Positions 7,033 to 12,898 of a DNA stretch of 16,104 bases are shown here, piece after piece. Location: contig DMRR01000100.1 of assembly GCA_003455275.1 (NCBI GenBank), forward strand, positions 25,745-41,848, in the 5' to 3' direction. Position numbers and translations under genes: made by a program. Each line of letters starts with the position of its first letter. The first letter of the stretch is position 1. The notes under the pieces were generated by a model that saw only the letters and a program-made list of their open reading frames with translations, did no database searches and was not told the origin of the DNA. Source of the DNA: Bacteroidota bacterium (GTDB lineage: Bacteria > Bacteroidota > Bacteroidia > Chitinophagales > UBA10324).

Positions 7033-8016
7033 TTAAACCCGATTTGATTTTATGAATTCATCACATATCCATTCAATTGTTTTGCTGAAATCGGTGTATT
7101 TAAAATTCAGGCGACTCGCTACTGCTGAACCGTCATATAAAAAATGATTGCTGGCCACCCTTGCTGATTCAACTGATACTACCGGAGTCTTTCCGAAAAG
7201 CCTGAGTAAAGAAAGTACTCTTGCACCAACATTGGCAACTGCCGGAGAAACCTTAATTGATGGTCTGGGTTTATTCAAACGGTCTGCTACATCGGAGAAA
7301 AAATCCTTGTAGGTTTTGTTCGTTCCGCAGATCACAAACCGCTCATTCACTATTTCACTTTTCAATAGTTGGATAGCAATTTCAGCTACATCGCGTGCAT
7401 CAGTCATTCCATTAGTTCCGGTAGGGTATCCTTTCAAACCATTCTCAACATTCGTAAACAACCTGCAAGTATTTTCATTCCAGTCTCCTGTTCCGAAAAT
7501 CATAGTTGGACAAATCACAACCGCGTTCAATCCTTCAGCAACTCCGCGCCAGATTTCCATTTCAGATTTGTACTTGCTTAAAGCATAGCGTGTATTCAGT
7601 TTACTGTCTTCCCATTTATGTTTTTCAGAAATCAGTTCGCCACTTTTATTTCTTCCAAGTGAGGCAACTGAACTTATATGTAATAATTTTTTCACGCCGG
7701 AACTCAAGCATTCATTTACAACATTTGCTGTTCCTTCAATATTCACCTTCATCATTTGTAATTCATCTTTTTTAAAAAAGGAAACAAGGGCAGCGCCATG
7801 AATCACAGTATCACAATCCTTCATTGCTTCTTCCAGGGAAAAAATATCCAGAACATCACCCTTCACCCAATCAATCCTGGAGTGTTCTGAATCTGTGAGG
7901 ATTGAATTTTTTTTTACCCTGTAAATAGCCCGAATTTCAAGCCCTTCTTTCAACAATCGCTTAAGTATATGTTGTCCCAAAAACCCGGTACCGCCTGTTA
8001 CTAAAACTTTTTGCAT
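7033..8016 (-). CDS. NAD(P)-dependent epimerase/dehydratase (extended SDR)
   Basis: This 327-residue extended short-chain dehydrogenase/reductase resembles the dihydroflavonol-4-reductase/UDP-glucose-epimerase-like branch. The Rossmann motif is GGTGFLG at residues 8-14. The catalytic serine region is HISSVAS (about 113-119) and the catalytic pair is Y144 and K148 in YALSK. CPTMIFGTGD follows, as in the family. The substrate cannot be read from sequence; nucleotide sugars, sterols or short ketones are all handled by relatives. An upstream GTG at 8035-8037 would add seven residues, but the ATG at 8014-8016 puts the start directly at the first beta strand (MQKVLVTGG), the usual arrangement, so it is preferred. 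A nine-base A-run lies at codons 35-37 but the frame is intact. It is divergent from the DUF177 operon. Confidence 0.9.
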   Translation of the reverse strand: MQKVLVTGGTGFLGQHILKRLLKEGLEIRAIYRVKKNSILTDSEHSRIDWVKGDVLDIFSLEEAMKDCDTVIHGAALVSFFKKDELQMMKVNIEGTANVVNECLSSGVKKLLHISSVASLGRNKSGELISEKHKWEDSKLNTRYALSKYKSEMEIWRGVAEGLNAVVICPTMIFGTGDWNENTCRLFTNVENGLKGYPTGTNGMTDARDVAEIAIQLLKSEIVNERFVICGTNKTYKDFFSDVADRLNKPRPSIKVSPAVANVGARVLSLLRLFGKTPVVSVESARVASNHFLYDGSAVASRLNFKYTDFSKTIEWICDEFIKSNRV

Positions 8017-8113
8017 GGAAGCGAATGTAGTTTTCACCTTTTAGTCAATAGATATTTTGTGAAATCGTGATTTTAGAAATAATTTCAAAGAGTTGAAAGA
8101 GAGTTAATCCCAC

Positions 8114-8143
8114 TTTTATTTCTCATCTATATGATTACTTTTG
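8114..8143 (+). promoter_or_regulatory. Promoter of the DUF177-rpmF-plsX operon
   Basis: TACTTTTG at 8136-8143 matches the Bacteroidetes -7 consensus TAnnTTTG exactly. A T-rich TTTT at 8114-8117 stands 18 bases upstream, where the -33 TTTG is expected. It lies 25 bases before the GTG start of the first gene, which fits a short leader. Confidence 0.6.
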
Positions 8144-8168
8144 TTCCCCTTTTTGAAAACCTGAAGCA

Positions 8169-8705
8169 GTGAATCCGTTCCGTGAGTTTGATATAGCGTT
8201 TGTAGGTCTAAAACCCGGAATTCACCATTTCAGTTTTGAAATAGATAATAAATTTTTTCAGCTCTTTGACCAATCGCCGGTAAGCAACGCAAAAATTAAT
8301 GTGAAACTCGAGTTTGATAAAAAGGTAAACTTTTTTCTACTCAACTTTCAGATATCAGGAACAGTTCACTTACAATGTGACCGCTGTGCTGATGAAATTG
8401 ATTTTCCAATTGATGCCGATTATCCTCTAGTTATTAAATTCGATGAACACCGGGAAGAAGATAATGACGACAGCAACGCTGATGTGATGTATATCAGCCG
8501 TTCTGAAACTTTGCTCAATGTTTCGCAACTTATTTACGAGTTCGTTGTGTTGAGCATACCAATGGGACGAATTACCTGCGAACATGTTCCTTCAAAAGGA
8601 AAATGCAATGAAGAAGCAATTAAAGTATTAACCACTCTCAACCGCGAGCCGGAACACAACCCCGATCCGCGATGGGATAAACTAAAAAAGATAAAAACTA
8701 AGTAA
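8169..8705 (+). CDS. DUF177 (YceD-like) protein
   Basis: This 178-residue protein is recognised as DUF177/YceD by its place before rpmF and by its motifs: a CxxC pair (C70, C73 in [10 protein letters not shown]), an acidic middle stretch, two further cysteines (C137, C146), and the C-terminal [10 protein letters not shown] that is conserved in the family. In other bacteria and plants, members are linked to 23S rRNA accumulation or large-subunit assembly. The four cysteines could bind a metal, which is inference. The start is GTG at 8169; a TGA lies in frame 15 bases upstream and no other start is available. The stop is two bases before the ATG of rpmF, so the two are cotranscribed and probably translationally coupled. 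Confidence 0.88.
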   Translation: MNPFREFDIAFVGLKPGIHHFSFEIDNKFFQLFDQSPVSNAKINVKLEFDKKVNFFLLNFQISGTVHLQCDRCADEIDFPIDADYPLVIKFDEHREEDNDDSNADVMYISRSETLLNVSQLIYEFVVLSIPMGRITCEHVPSKGKCNEEAIKVLTTLNREPEHNPDPRWDKLKKIKTK

Positions 8706-8707
8706 AT

Positions 8708-8899
8708 ATGCCAAACCCTAAACGACGCCATTCCCGCACACGCCGCGACAAACGACGCACACATGATAAAGCTACTGTACCTACAGTTTCGGTTGATCCA
8801 ACAACTGGCGCTGCTCATTTGCGTCACCGAGCTCACTGGCACGAAGGCAAGCTCTATTACAAGGGCAATGTGGTTCTTGAAAAATCAACTGACGCCTAA
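8708..8899 (+). CDS. rpmF: 50S ribosomal protein L32
   Basis: This 63-residue protein begins [20 protein letters not shown], the basic L32 N-terminus that inserts into the large ribosomal subunit near the peptidyl-transferase region. The C-terminal half ([17 protein letters not shown]) lacks the four zinc-ribbon cysteines of the C+ form, so this is a zinc-free (C-) L32, a form I associate with Bacteroidetes. It is the second gene of the DUF177-rpmF-plsX operon, two bases after DUF177 and 32 bases before plsX. Confidence 0.96.
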   Translation: MPNPKRRHSRTRRDKRRTHDKATVPTVSVDPTTGAAHLRHRAHWHEGKLYYKGNVVLEKSTDA

Positions 8900-8931
8900 G
8901 AAGATAATTAGCCATTCGCTTGACAAACACC

Positions 8932-9894
8932 ATGCGACTCGGTATTGATGCCATGGGCGGCGATTACGCCCCTCTCGAATGCATTCGTGGAGCAAAACTT
9001 TTTTGCCAGGAAAATAATTCGGGCAAGTATGAATTGGTTTTGTTCGGAGATGTAGAGAAGATGCGCCCCATGCTCGAAGCAGAGGGTGAAGCAGATTCCT
9101 GTATTTCACTTGTTCATACAACCGAAGTAATCGAGATGGGTGAGTCTCCAACCCGGGCATTAGTTGCAAAGCCCAACAGCAGTATGGCAATTGGTTTCCA
9201 GTATTTAAAGGAAGGAAAGATTGATGCATTTGCAAGCGCCGGAAATACCGGAGCAATGTTGGTTGGAGCAATGTATTCTGTGAAAACAATTCCCGGAGTA
9301 TTGCGCCCGGCTTTGTCGACTTTAGTTCCGCATGAGAATGGCAAAACAGGTTTGTTGCTAGATGTAGGAGCAAATGCTGATGCGAAACCTGAGATGCTCA
9401 ATCAGTTTGCATTAATGGGCGCTCTGTATTTAAAGCATGTTTATCATGTAGATAACCCGCGGGTTGCCCTTATGAATATTGGAGAAGAAGAAGGAAAAGG
9501 AAATAAGCTGGCGCAAGAGACATATTCAGTTTTGAAAGATAATGACAAGATTAATTTCATTGGAAATGTAGAAGGCAGGGATTTGTTGCGCGATATGGCA
9601 GATGTAATGGTTACTGATGGTTTTACCGGAAACATTATTCTAAAACTTGCAGAATCGTTTTACGATTTGATTAAATCCAGAAAAATTCACGACCCATACT
9701 TTGATTCATTTAATTATGAAAACTACGGTGGCACTGCTATTCTGGGTGCTGATGCACCGGTGATTGTAGCTCACGGAATTTCGAATGCTGTGGCATTTAA
9801 GAATATGATTTCACTTTCGCGGGAAATTATTTCCAGCAACCTTGTTAATATTTTCAAGGAAGCATTTATCAATAATCAAATTCTCCAGGATTAA
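8932..9894 (+). CDS. plsX: Phosphate acyltransferase PlsX
   Basis: PlsX converts acyl-ACP and phosphate to acyl-phosphate, the donor for PlsY in phospholipid synthesis; it is a peripheral membrane enzyme. The 320-residue product opens with MRLGIDAMGGDYAPLECIRG, the family's hallmark, followed by ASAGNTGAMLVGAMY (about 101-115), LLDVGANADAKP, VALMNIGEEEGKG and VTDGFTGNIILK. A TTG at 8920 would add four residues, but the ATG at 8932 fits the family N-terminus exactly. It is the third gene of the operon with rpmF, in the order conserved across bacteria. The usual next gene, fabH, is absent. A weak hairpin (9917-9936) follows the stop without a clear T-run. Confidence 0.96.
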   Translation: MRLGIDAMGGDYAPLECIRGAKLFCQENNSGKYELVLFGDVEKMRPMLEAEGEADSCISLVHTTEVIEMGESPTRALVAKPNSSMAIGFQYLKEGKIDAFASAGNTGAMLVGAMYSVKTIPGVLRPALSTLVPHENGKTGLLLDVGANADAKPEMLNQFALMGALYLKHVYHVDNPRVALMNIGEEEGKGNKLAQETYSVLKDNDKINFIGNVEGRDLLRDMADVMVTDGFTGNIILKLAESFYDLIKSRKIHDPYFDSFNYENYGGTAILGADAPVIVAHGISNAVAFKNMISLSREIISSNLVNIFKEAFINNQILQD

Positions 9895-9950
9895 TTTTTG
9901 TTTCTTAAATCAATAGCTGAGAAATTATTTTTTCAGTAAAGATTTTTATT

Positions 9951-9963
9951 TTTCGATTCGAAA
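9951..9963. promoter_or_regulatory. Small palindrome upstream of the Fer4_19 gene
   Basis: TTTCGA-T-TCGAAA is a perfect 6+1+6 inverted repeat ending 15 bases before the ATG. It overlaps a weak -7-like TATTTTTC (9947-9954), a position where a repressor could act. No known operator was recognised, and short AT-rich palindromes arise by chance. Confidence 0.2.
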
Positions 9964-9978
9964 TAAATTCTTCCGTTT

Positions 9979-10239
9979 ATGGATTTGAAAAACATTGTCA
10001 AAAAATATTCTAACGGCGAAGTAACTATCGTGTGGAAACCTTCTTTGTGTCAGCACTCCAGAAGATGTTTTACAGGTTTGCCTGAAGTTTTTGATCCACA
10101 AAATCGTCCTTGGGTGGACCCAACCGGAGCTTCTTCGGAGGATATAATCTCGCAAATAAAAATGTGTCCAAGTCATGCACTGAGTTATTACATGAATGCT
10201 GACCCACATGAGGAGGAAAAAGAAAAGAGCCCCGAATAA
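9979..10239 (+). CDS. Small iron-sulfur protein, Fer4_19 family
   Basis: This 86-residue cytoplasmic protein resembles the divergent mono-cluster ferredoxin family Fer4_19. The motif is C24-x-H-x3-C30 (CQHSRRCFTGLPEVFD), a WVDP segment (residues 45-48), then C63 in KMCPSHAL. Only three cysteines are present; H26 could supply a fourth ligand, or the cluster could be 3Fe-4S. The charged tail (EEEKEKSPE) is unstructured in appearance. The role is probably electron transfer or cluster carriage, but no partner is evident. It lies 84 bases after plsX on the same strand, in the place where fabH is usually found. Its last codons and stop sit inside the terminator hairpin of the convergent pstS. Confidence 0.85.
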   Translation: MDLKNIVKKYSNGEVTIVWKPSLCQHSRRCFTGLPEVFDPQNRPWVDPTGASSEDIISQIKMCPSHALSYYMNADPHEEEKEKSPE

Positions 10240-10252
10240 TTCGGAGCTCTTC
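10223..10252 (-). terminator. Convergent terminator serving pstS, embedded in the Fer4_19 stop region
   Basis: AAGAGC (10225-10230), a C/A mismatch, then CCGAA pair with TTCGG and GCTCTT (to 10251). The three-base loop is the TAA stop codon of the Fer4_19 gene (10237-10239). On the minus strand the stem is followed by a pyrimidine run (TTTTCTTTTTCC), a good U-tract for ending porin-pstS transcription. On the + strand only a weak CTTCTAACATTT follows. Confidence 0.8.
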
Positions 10253-10281
10253 TAACATTTATCAATTACCAATTACTGTAA

Positions 10282-11097
10282 TTACTGAAGCGGTACATAT
10301 CCAACAGTTTTTACCACTTCTTGCCCTTCTGAAGAAAGAACATAATCAATAAAAGGTTTTACTGATTTTTCCTTTGTTACATTATAGTAGAAAAATAGTG
10401 GACGAATGATTGGATATGTTTTATTCATGGCAGTGGTCAATGAAGGTTTTACGAATGTTTTTCCGTCGAATGAAACGGCTACCACTTTCACATCACCTTC
10501 CTGATATGCCATTCCAACATAACCAATTGCTCCTTTTGTTTGACTTACGCTTTGAACAATTGCTCCGGTCGCAGGCATATTCAACATTGTGCTCGCGTAA
10601 TTTTTATTCAGCAAAACTTTTTCTTTAAAAAAATCATATGTTCCTGAACTGGTTTCACGCCCGTATACCACAATTGGCATATCATCACCACCAACTTCTT
10701 TCCAATTCTTGATTTTGCCAGTATAAATTCCTTCAAGTTGAGCACGGGTTAGCTGGGTAACTTTATTTGCAGGATTTATAATAACTGAAAGAGCATCATA
10801 TGCCATAATTACTTCCTTAACAGTTTTACCTGCGTCCTGAAGTTTCAGTTTCTCATCCATTTTCAATTTGCGCGAACTCATAGCCAGATCAGTAGAGCCA
10901 TCCATTAGCGCGGAGATTCCAACACCACTACCTCCGCCTGTTACTACAATTGCGCTTGATGGATTCTTCTTTTTGTAAGATTCAGCTTCTTTTTGAACAA
11001 GCGGAAGGCAAGTGTCACTTCCCTTAATCTTCTGTGCATTTGCAATCTTCAGAGATATTGCAAGTAACAGAACAAATGATAAAATTTTCTTTGTCAT
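10282..11097 (-). CDS. PstS-like phosphate-binding protein
   Basis: This 271-residue periplasmic phosphate-binding protein of the PstS type begins with a signal peptide (MTKKILSFVLLLAISLKIANA, cleavage before Q22). Ligand-binding loops of the family are visible: GSDT (about 26-29), TGGGSGVGISALMDGSTDLAMSSR (about 53-76, the PstS phosphate loop region), GRETSSGTYDFF and GAIGYVG. It would capture phosphate for an ABC transporter, but pstC, pstA and pstB are not adjacent. It follows the phosphate porin by 81 bases on the same strand, so the two are probably one transcript. A small 5-pair hairpin (AGGCA/TGCCT, 11121-11137) lies in the gap. Since several phosphate-binding paralogues exist in such genomes, no gene symbol is assigned. 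Confidence 0.9.
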   Translation of the reverse strand: MTKKILSFVLLLAISLKIANAQKIKGSDTCLPLVQKEAESYKKKNPSSAIVVTGGGSGVGISALMDGSTDLAMSSRKLKMDEKLKLQDAGKTVKEVIMAYDALSVIINPANKVTQLTRAQLEGIYTGKIKNWKEVGGDDMPIVVYGRETSSGTYDFFKEKVLLNKNYASTMLNMPATGAIVQSVSQTKGAIGYVGMAYQEGDVKVVAVSFDGKTFVKPSLTTAMNKTYPIIRPLFFYYNVTKEKSVKPFIDYVLSSEGQEVVKTVGYVPLQ

Positions 11098-11178
11098 TGA
11101 TTAAAATTTTTGTTGGTATTAGGCAATCGTAATGCCTTAAATTTTTTTTCTATATTATTAAATTGTTATGTGCCAGAA

Positions 11179-12492
11179 TCAGAATTTGTATTGCATACGG
11201 AAAGTCCAAATGTTATCACGGTGATCAGTTGTCCACCCTTTCAGATTTGTTGTTTCGTTGGTAACCATATCGCGATAGAGCGTGAATTTGACATTTGCAT
11301 TCAGGTAAAGAATATATCCAAAGCCAAGCGTTGTGTAAGCAATATCTGCCTTGTTTAAATTGTTCGCTTTGTTGTTCGCATCTACAGCTCCAATCTCCAT
11401 TCCTTCAGCATCAGTATTTGGATCATAGAAATCATATTTCACAACTACACCACTCTTTATTGGGTTAACATTTTGAACAAAATATAAATCATACCCCATC
11501 ACATTTCGGTTGTAAGTGTTCGGAAATAAACCTGTTGTTGCATTTGCAGTAATTGTGCTGGGACTAGTTGAGTTACTGTTTCCCGGAACCGGCTGTTGAC
11601 CTTGAATAAATTCTCCGCGTAGAGTTGTTACACCTATTGGTGATGAATAACTGAATTGTAAATCTGCTCCGATATATGAACGGGTAGCAATTGAATCACT
11701 TGCGAAAGATGTGCTATCCACGAGCCATGATTTCAATCCACTAGAATTGGTTCCCATGTTATAGGCATACTTTGTAAATTCACGAATACCGCCACTGTAA
11801 TAAGAAAGGCCAACTCCGAATTTAATTTTCTCTTTCATGAGGCTTTTATTAACTCCCAGATGAGCAATCAGGTCTTTTTGATAATCGAAATCACTGGCAG
11901 TTCTTCCGGTTCCGTTGACCATTGCAACTTGAGCCGAAATGAAATTCCACTTGCTTGTGCTTGGCATTTGAAAACCAACCATTGCACCAAGGTCACGCTC
12001 ACCCGGGAAAAGTGTCTGACTCCAACGCGCACGCTCAGGAGTTTCGCGCGTGCTGCTGCTGTATGGTACTTCCCATCCCCAGGGGCGATTAAATATTCCA
12101 CACTGTAAATAGAATGCTTTCATCCATGGCTCGGTGTATTTTCCATAAGCATCAATTACTGCTACTCCTTTTTCTGAAGCATCAAATTGTAGTACCCAAT
12201 TAATACCGGTATAATCATAAGTAAATTTTACCCGACTACGGCGAAGGGCGAAGCGCTTATTCATTCCCTGGGCAAAATCACCGCCTGCAAAAGAGGCAAC
12301 TCCATTTGAATCTGCAACCTGGTATTGGGGCTGCAGATATCCTGTAATCTTAAGTCTTTTTAATGTTGATACATCAGATGAAATAATTCCGACACGATTC
12401 GTGAGTGTGTCAAGCGGCGTTTCCGTTTGGGCGTGCGCTACAGTGAACCCAAGAGAGAGGACACTGATGATTGCTAGTAATTTTAATCGCAT
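11179..12492 (-). CDS. Phosphate-selective porin O/P-type outer membrane protein
   Basis: This 437-residue outer membrane beta-barrel begins with a signal peptide (MRLKLLAIISVLSLGFTVAHA, cleaved before Q22) and ends in an aromatic residue (RMQYKF), the usual barrel C-terminus. The pattern resembles the OprO/OprP family: an early ITGYLQPQYQ strand, RFALRRSRVKFTYDY, an LQFDASEKGVAVIDAY segment, and GIFNRPWGWEVPYSSSTRETPERARWSQTLFPGERDLGAMV. Such porins pass phosphate or polyphosphate under starvation. It is the first gene of the porin-pstS unit, with a candidate Pho box upstream and a -7-like element 24 bases before the ATG. The pairing with a phosphate-binding protein supports the assignment. 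Specificity between phosphate and pyrophosphate cannot be read here. Confidence 0.88.
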   Translation of the reverse strand: MRLKLLAIISVLSLGFTVAHAQTETPLDTLTNRVGIISSDVSTLKRLKITGYLQPQYQVADSNGVASFAGGDFAQGMNKRFALRRSRVKFTYDYTGINWVLQFDASEKGVAVIDAYGKYTEPWMKAFYLQCGIFNRPWGWEVPYSSSTRETPERARWSQTLFPGERDLGAMVGFQMPSTSKWNFISAQVAMVNGTGRTASDFDYQKDLIAHLGVNKSLMKEKIKFGVGLSYYSGGIREFTKYAYNMGTNSSGLKSWLVDSTSFASDSIATRSYIGADLQFSYSSPIGVTTLRGEFIQGQQPVPGNSNSTSPSTITANATTGLFPNTYNRNVMGYDLYFVQNVNPIKSGVVVKYDFYDPNTDAEGMEIGAVDANNKANNLNKADIAYTTLGFGYILYLNANVKFTLYRDMVTNETTNLKGWTTDHRDNIWTFRMQYKF

Positions 12493-12516
12493 AATGGATT
12501 TGTTGTTTTAGTGATG

Positions 12517-12524
12517 CAAAAATT
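12517..12524 (-). promoter_or_regulatory. -7 promoter element of the porin
   Basis: On the minus strand this reads AATTTTTG, seven of eight matches to TAnnTTTG. It lies 24 bases before the porin ATG, and the candidate Pho box ends nine bases upstream of it. No -33 TTTG is found at the expected distance; the activator site covers that position, as in classic activator-dependent promoters. Confidence 0.5.
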
Positions 12525-12533
12525 CCTGTGCAG

Positions 12534-12573
12534 TGTTAACGCCAATTAAGTTTAATGTTAAGGCAGTGTTAAG
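12534..12573 (-). promoter_or_regulatory. Candidate Pho box upstream of the porin-pstS pair
   Basis: In gene orientation this stretch holds four 7-base units with 4-base spacers, so an exact 11-base period: CTTAACA, CTTAACA, ACTTAAT (degenerate) and GTTAACA. The core TTAACA is the Bacillus PhoP box repeat, and 11-base direct repeats are the geometry of PhoB/PhoP family boxes. The box lies 42-81 bases before the porin start. Regulation by phosphate is an inference from the pattern and the gene pair. Confidence 0.55.
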
Positions 12574-12679
12574 AGTTAAAGATTTAATAATCTATGGAGA
12601 GATAAAAGGCGAATGAATTCATCATTGAATAATCTTCGCTTAAAATCATAGTAACACAACTTGATTTTTATTGCATCAT

Positions 12680-12752
12680 AATAACAACCCGAAGATGGGA
12701 TGTTGTTTTAGGTAAAGCCCTGCGTCGTGAGACTCGGGGCTTATTTATTTTA
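12680..12752 (+). ncRNA. Possible small RNA 3' end: hairpin plus orphan terminator
   Basis: Hairpin 1 (12680-12707) pairs AATAACA and CCC with GGG and TGTTGTT across one A/A mismatch and a GAAGAT loop. Hairpin 2 (12715-12742) is the terminator described separately. Two adjacent structured elements ending in a terminator, with no gene in front on this strand, suggest a short transcript whose 5' end lies somewhere after about 12580. No known RNA family was recognised, and an attenuated leader of the downstream gene is the main alternative. Confidence 0.3.
12715..12752 (+). terminator. Orphan intrinsic terminator on the + strand
   Basis: AAGCCC (12715-12720) pairs with GGGCTT (12737-12742). Inside are a G-U and a G-C pair, one mismatch, and GTC/GAC closed by a GTGA tetraloop. 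A T-rich tail follows to 12752. On the minus strand no T-run follows, so it acts on + strand transcripts, yet the gene on its left is on the minus strand. It ends 147 bases before the start of the secreted protein. Confidence 0.7.
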
Positions 12753-12809
12753 TAATTGATTTTGACGATTTAGTTATTTTAAGAAATAAAAAAATATTTA
12801 GGCGATAAT

Positions 12810-12830
12810 TTATTAGGTTATATCTAATAA
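12810..12830. promoter_or_regulatory. Inverted repeat upstream of the secreted protein
   Basis: TTATTAG and CTAATAA are perfect 7-base arms around a 7-base spacer (GTTATAT), ending 69 bases before the preferred ATG. It could be an operator or a leader hairpin; composition is very AT-rich, so chance is a real alternative. Confidence 0.25.
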
Positions 12831-12898
12831 TTTACGAAGAAGAATTTTCAATTAATATTATGCACGAAATTTCTTTCAACAAAAACCCTCAAGTCCAA

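Larger units (their letters stand above)
12574..12898. other. Gene-less stretch between the porin promoter and the secreted protein
   Basis: No convincing coding region is present. The stretch holds two + strand hairpins (12680-12707 and 12715-12742, the second a terminator), an inverted repeat TTATTAG/CTAATAA at 12810-12830, and the leader of the secreted protein. No clear TAnnTTTG promoter is visible on the + strand. Confidence 0.5.

Noticed and set aside
8885..9635. Minus-strand open frames opposite plsX
   Set aside because: plsX is full length and conserved on the + strand; the opposing frames have no recognisable content.
10255..10290. Three AATTAC repeats after the pstS stop, as a possible short repeat array
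   Set aside because: The spacing is irregular (7-14 bases) and the units are only six AT-rich bases; no CRISPR or iteron pattern.
11121..11145. Terminator between the porin and pstS genes
   Set aside because: The stem is only five pairs and its T-run is on the + strand, the wrong side for these minus-strand genes.
12680..12752. A known riboswitch upstream of the secreted protein
   Set aside because: No conserved core of any riboswitch class was recognised, and the downstream gene is not a typical riboswitch target.
12860..12898. Start of the secreted protein at the upstream ATG
   Set aside because: It would place 13 polar residues before a standard signal peptide; the ATG at 12899 gives the lysine and hydrophobic core directly.
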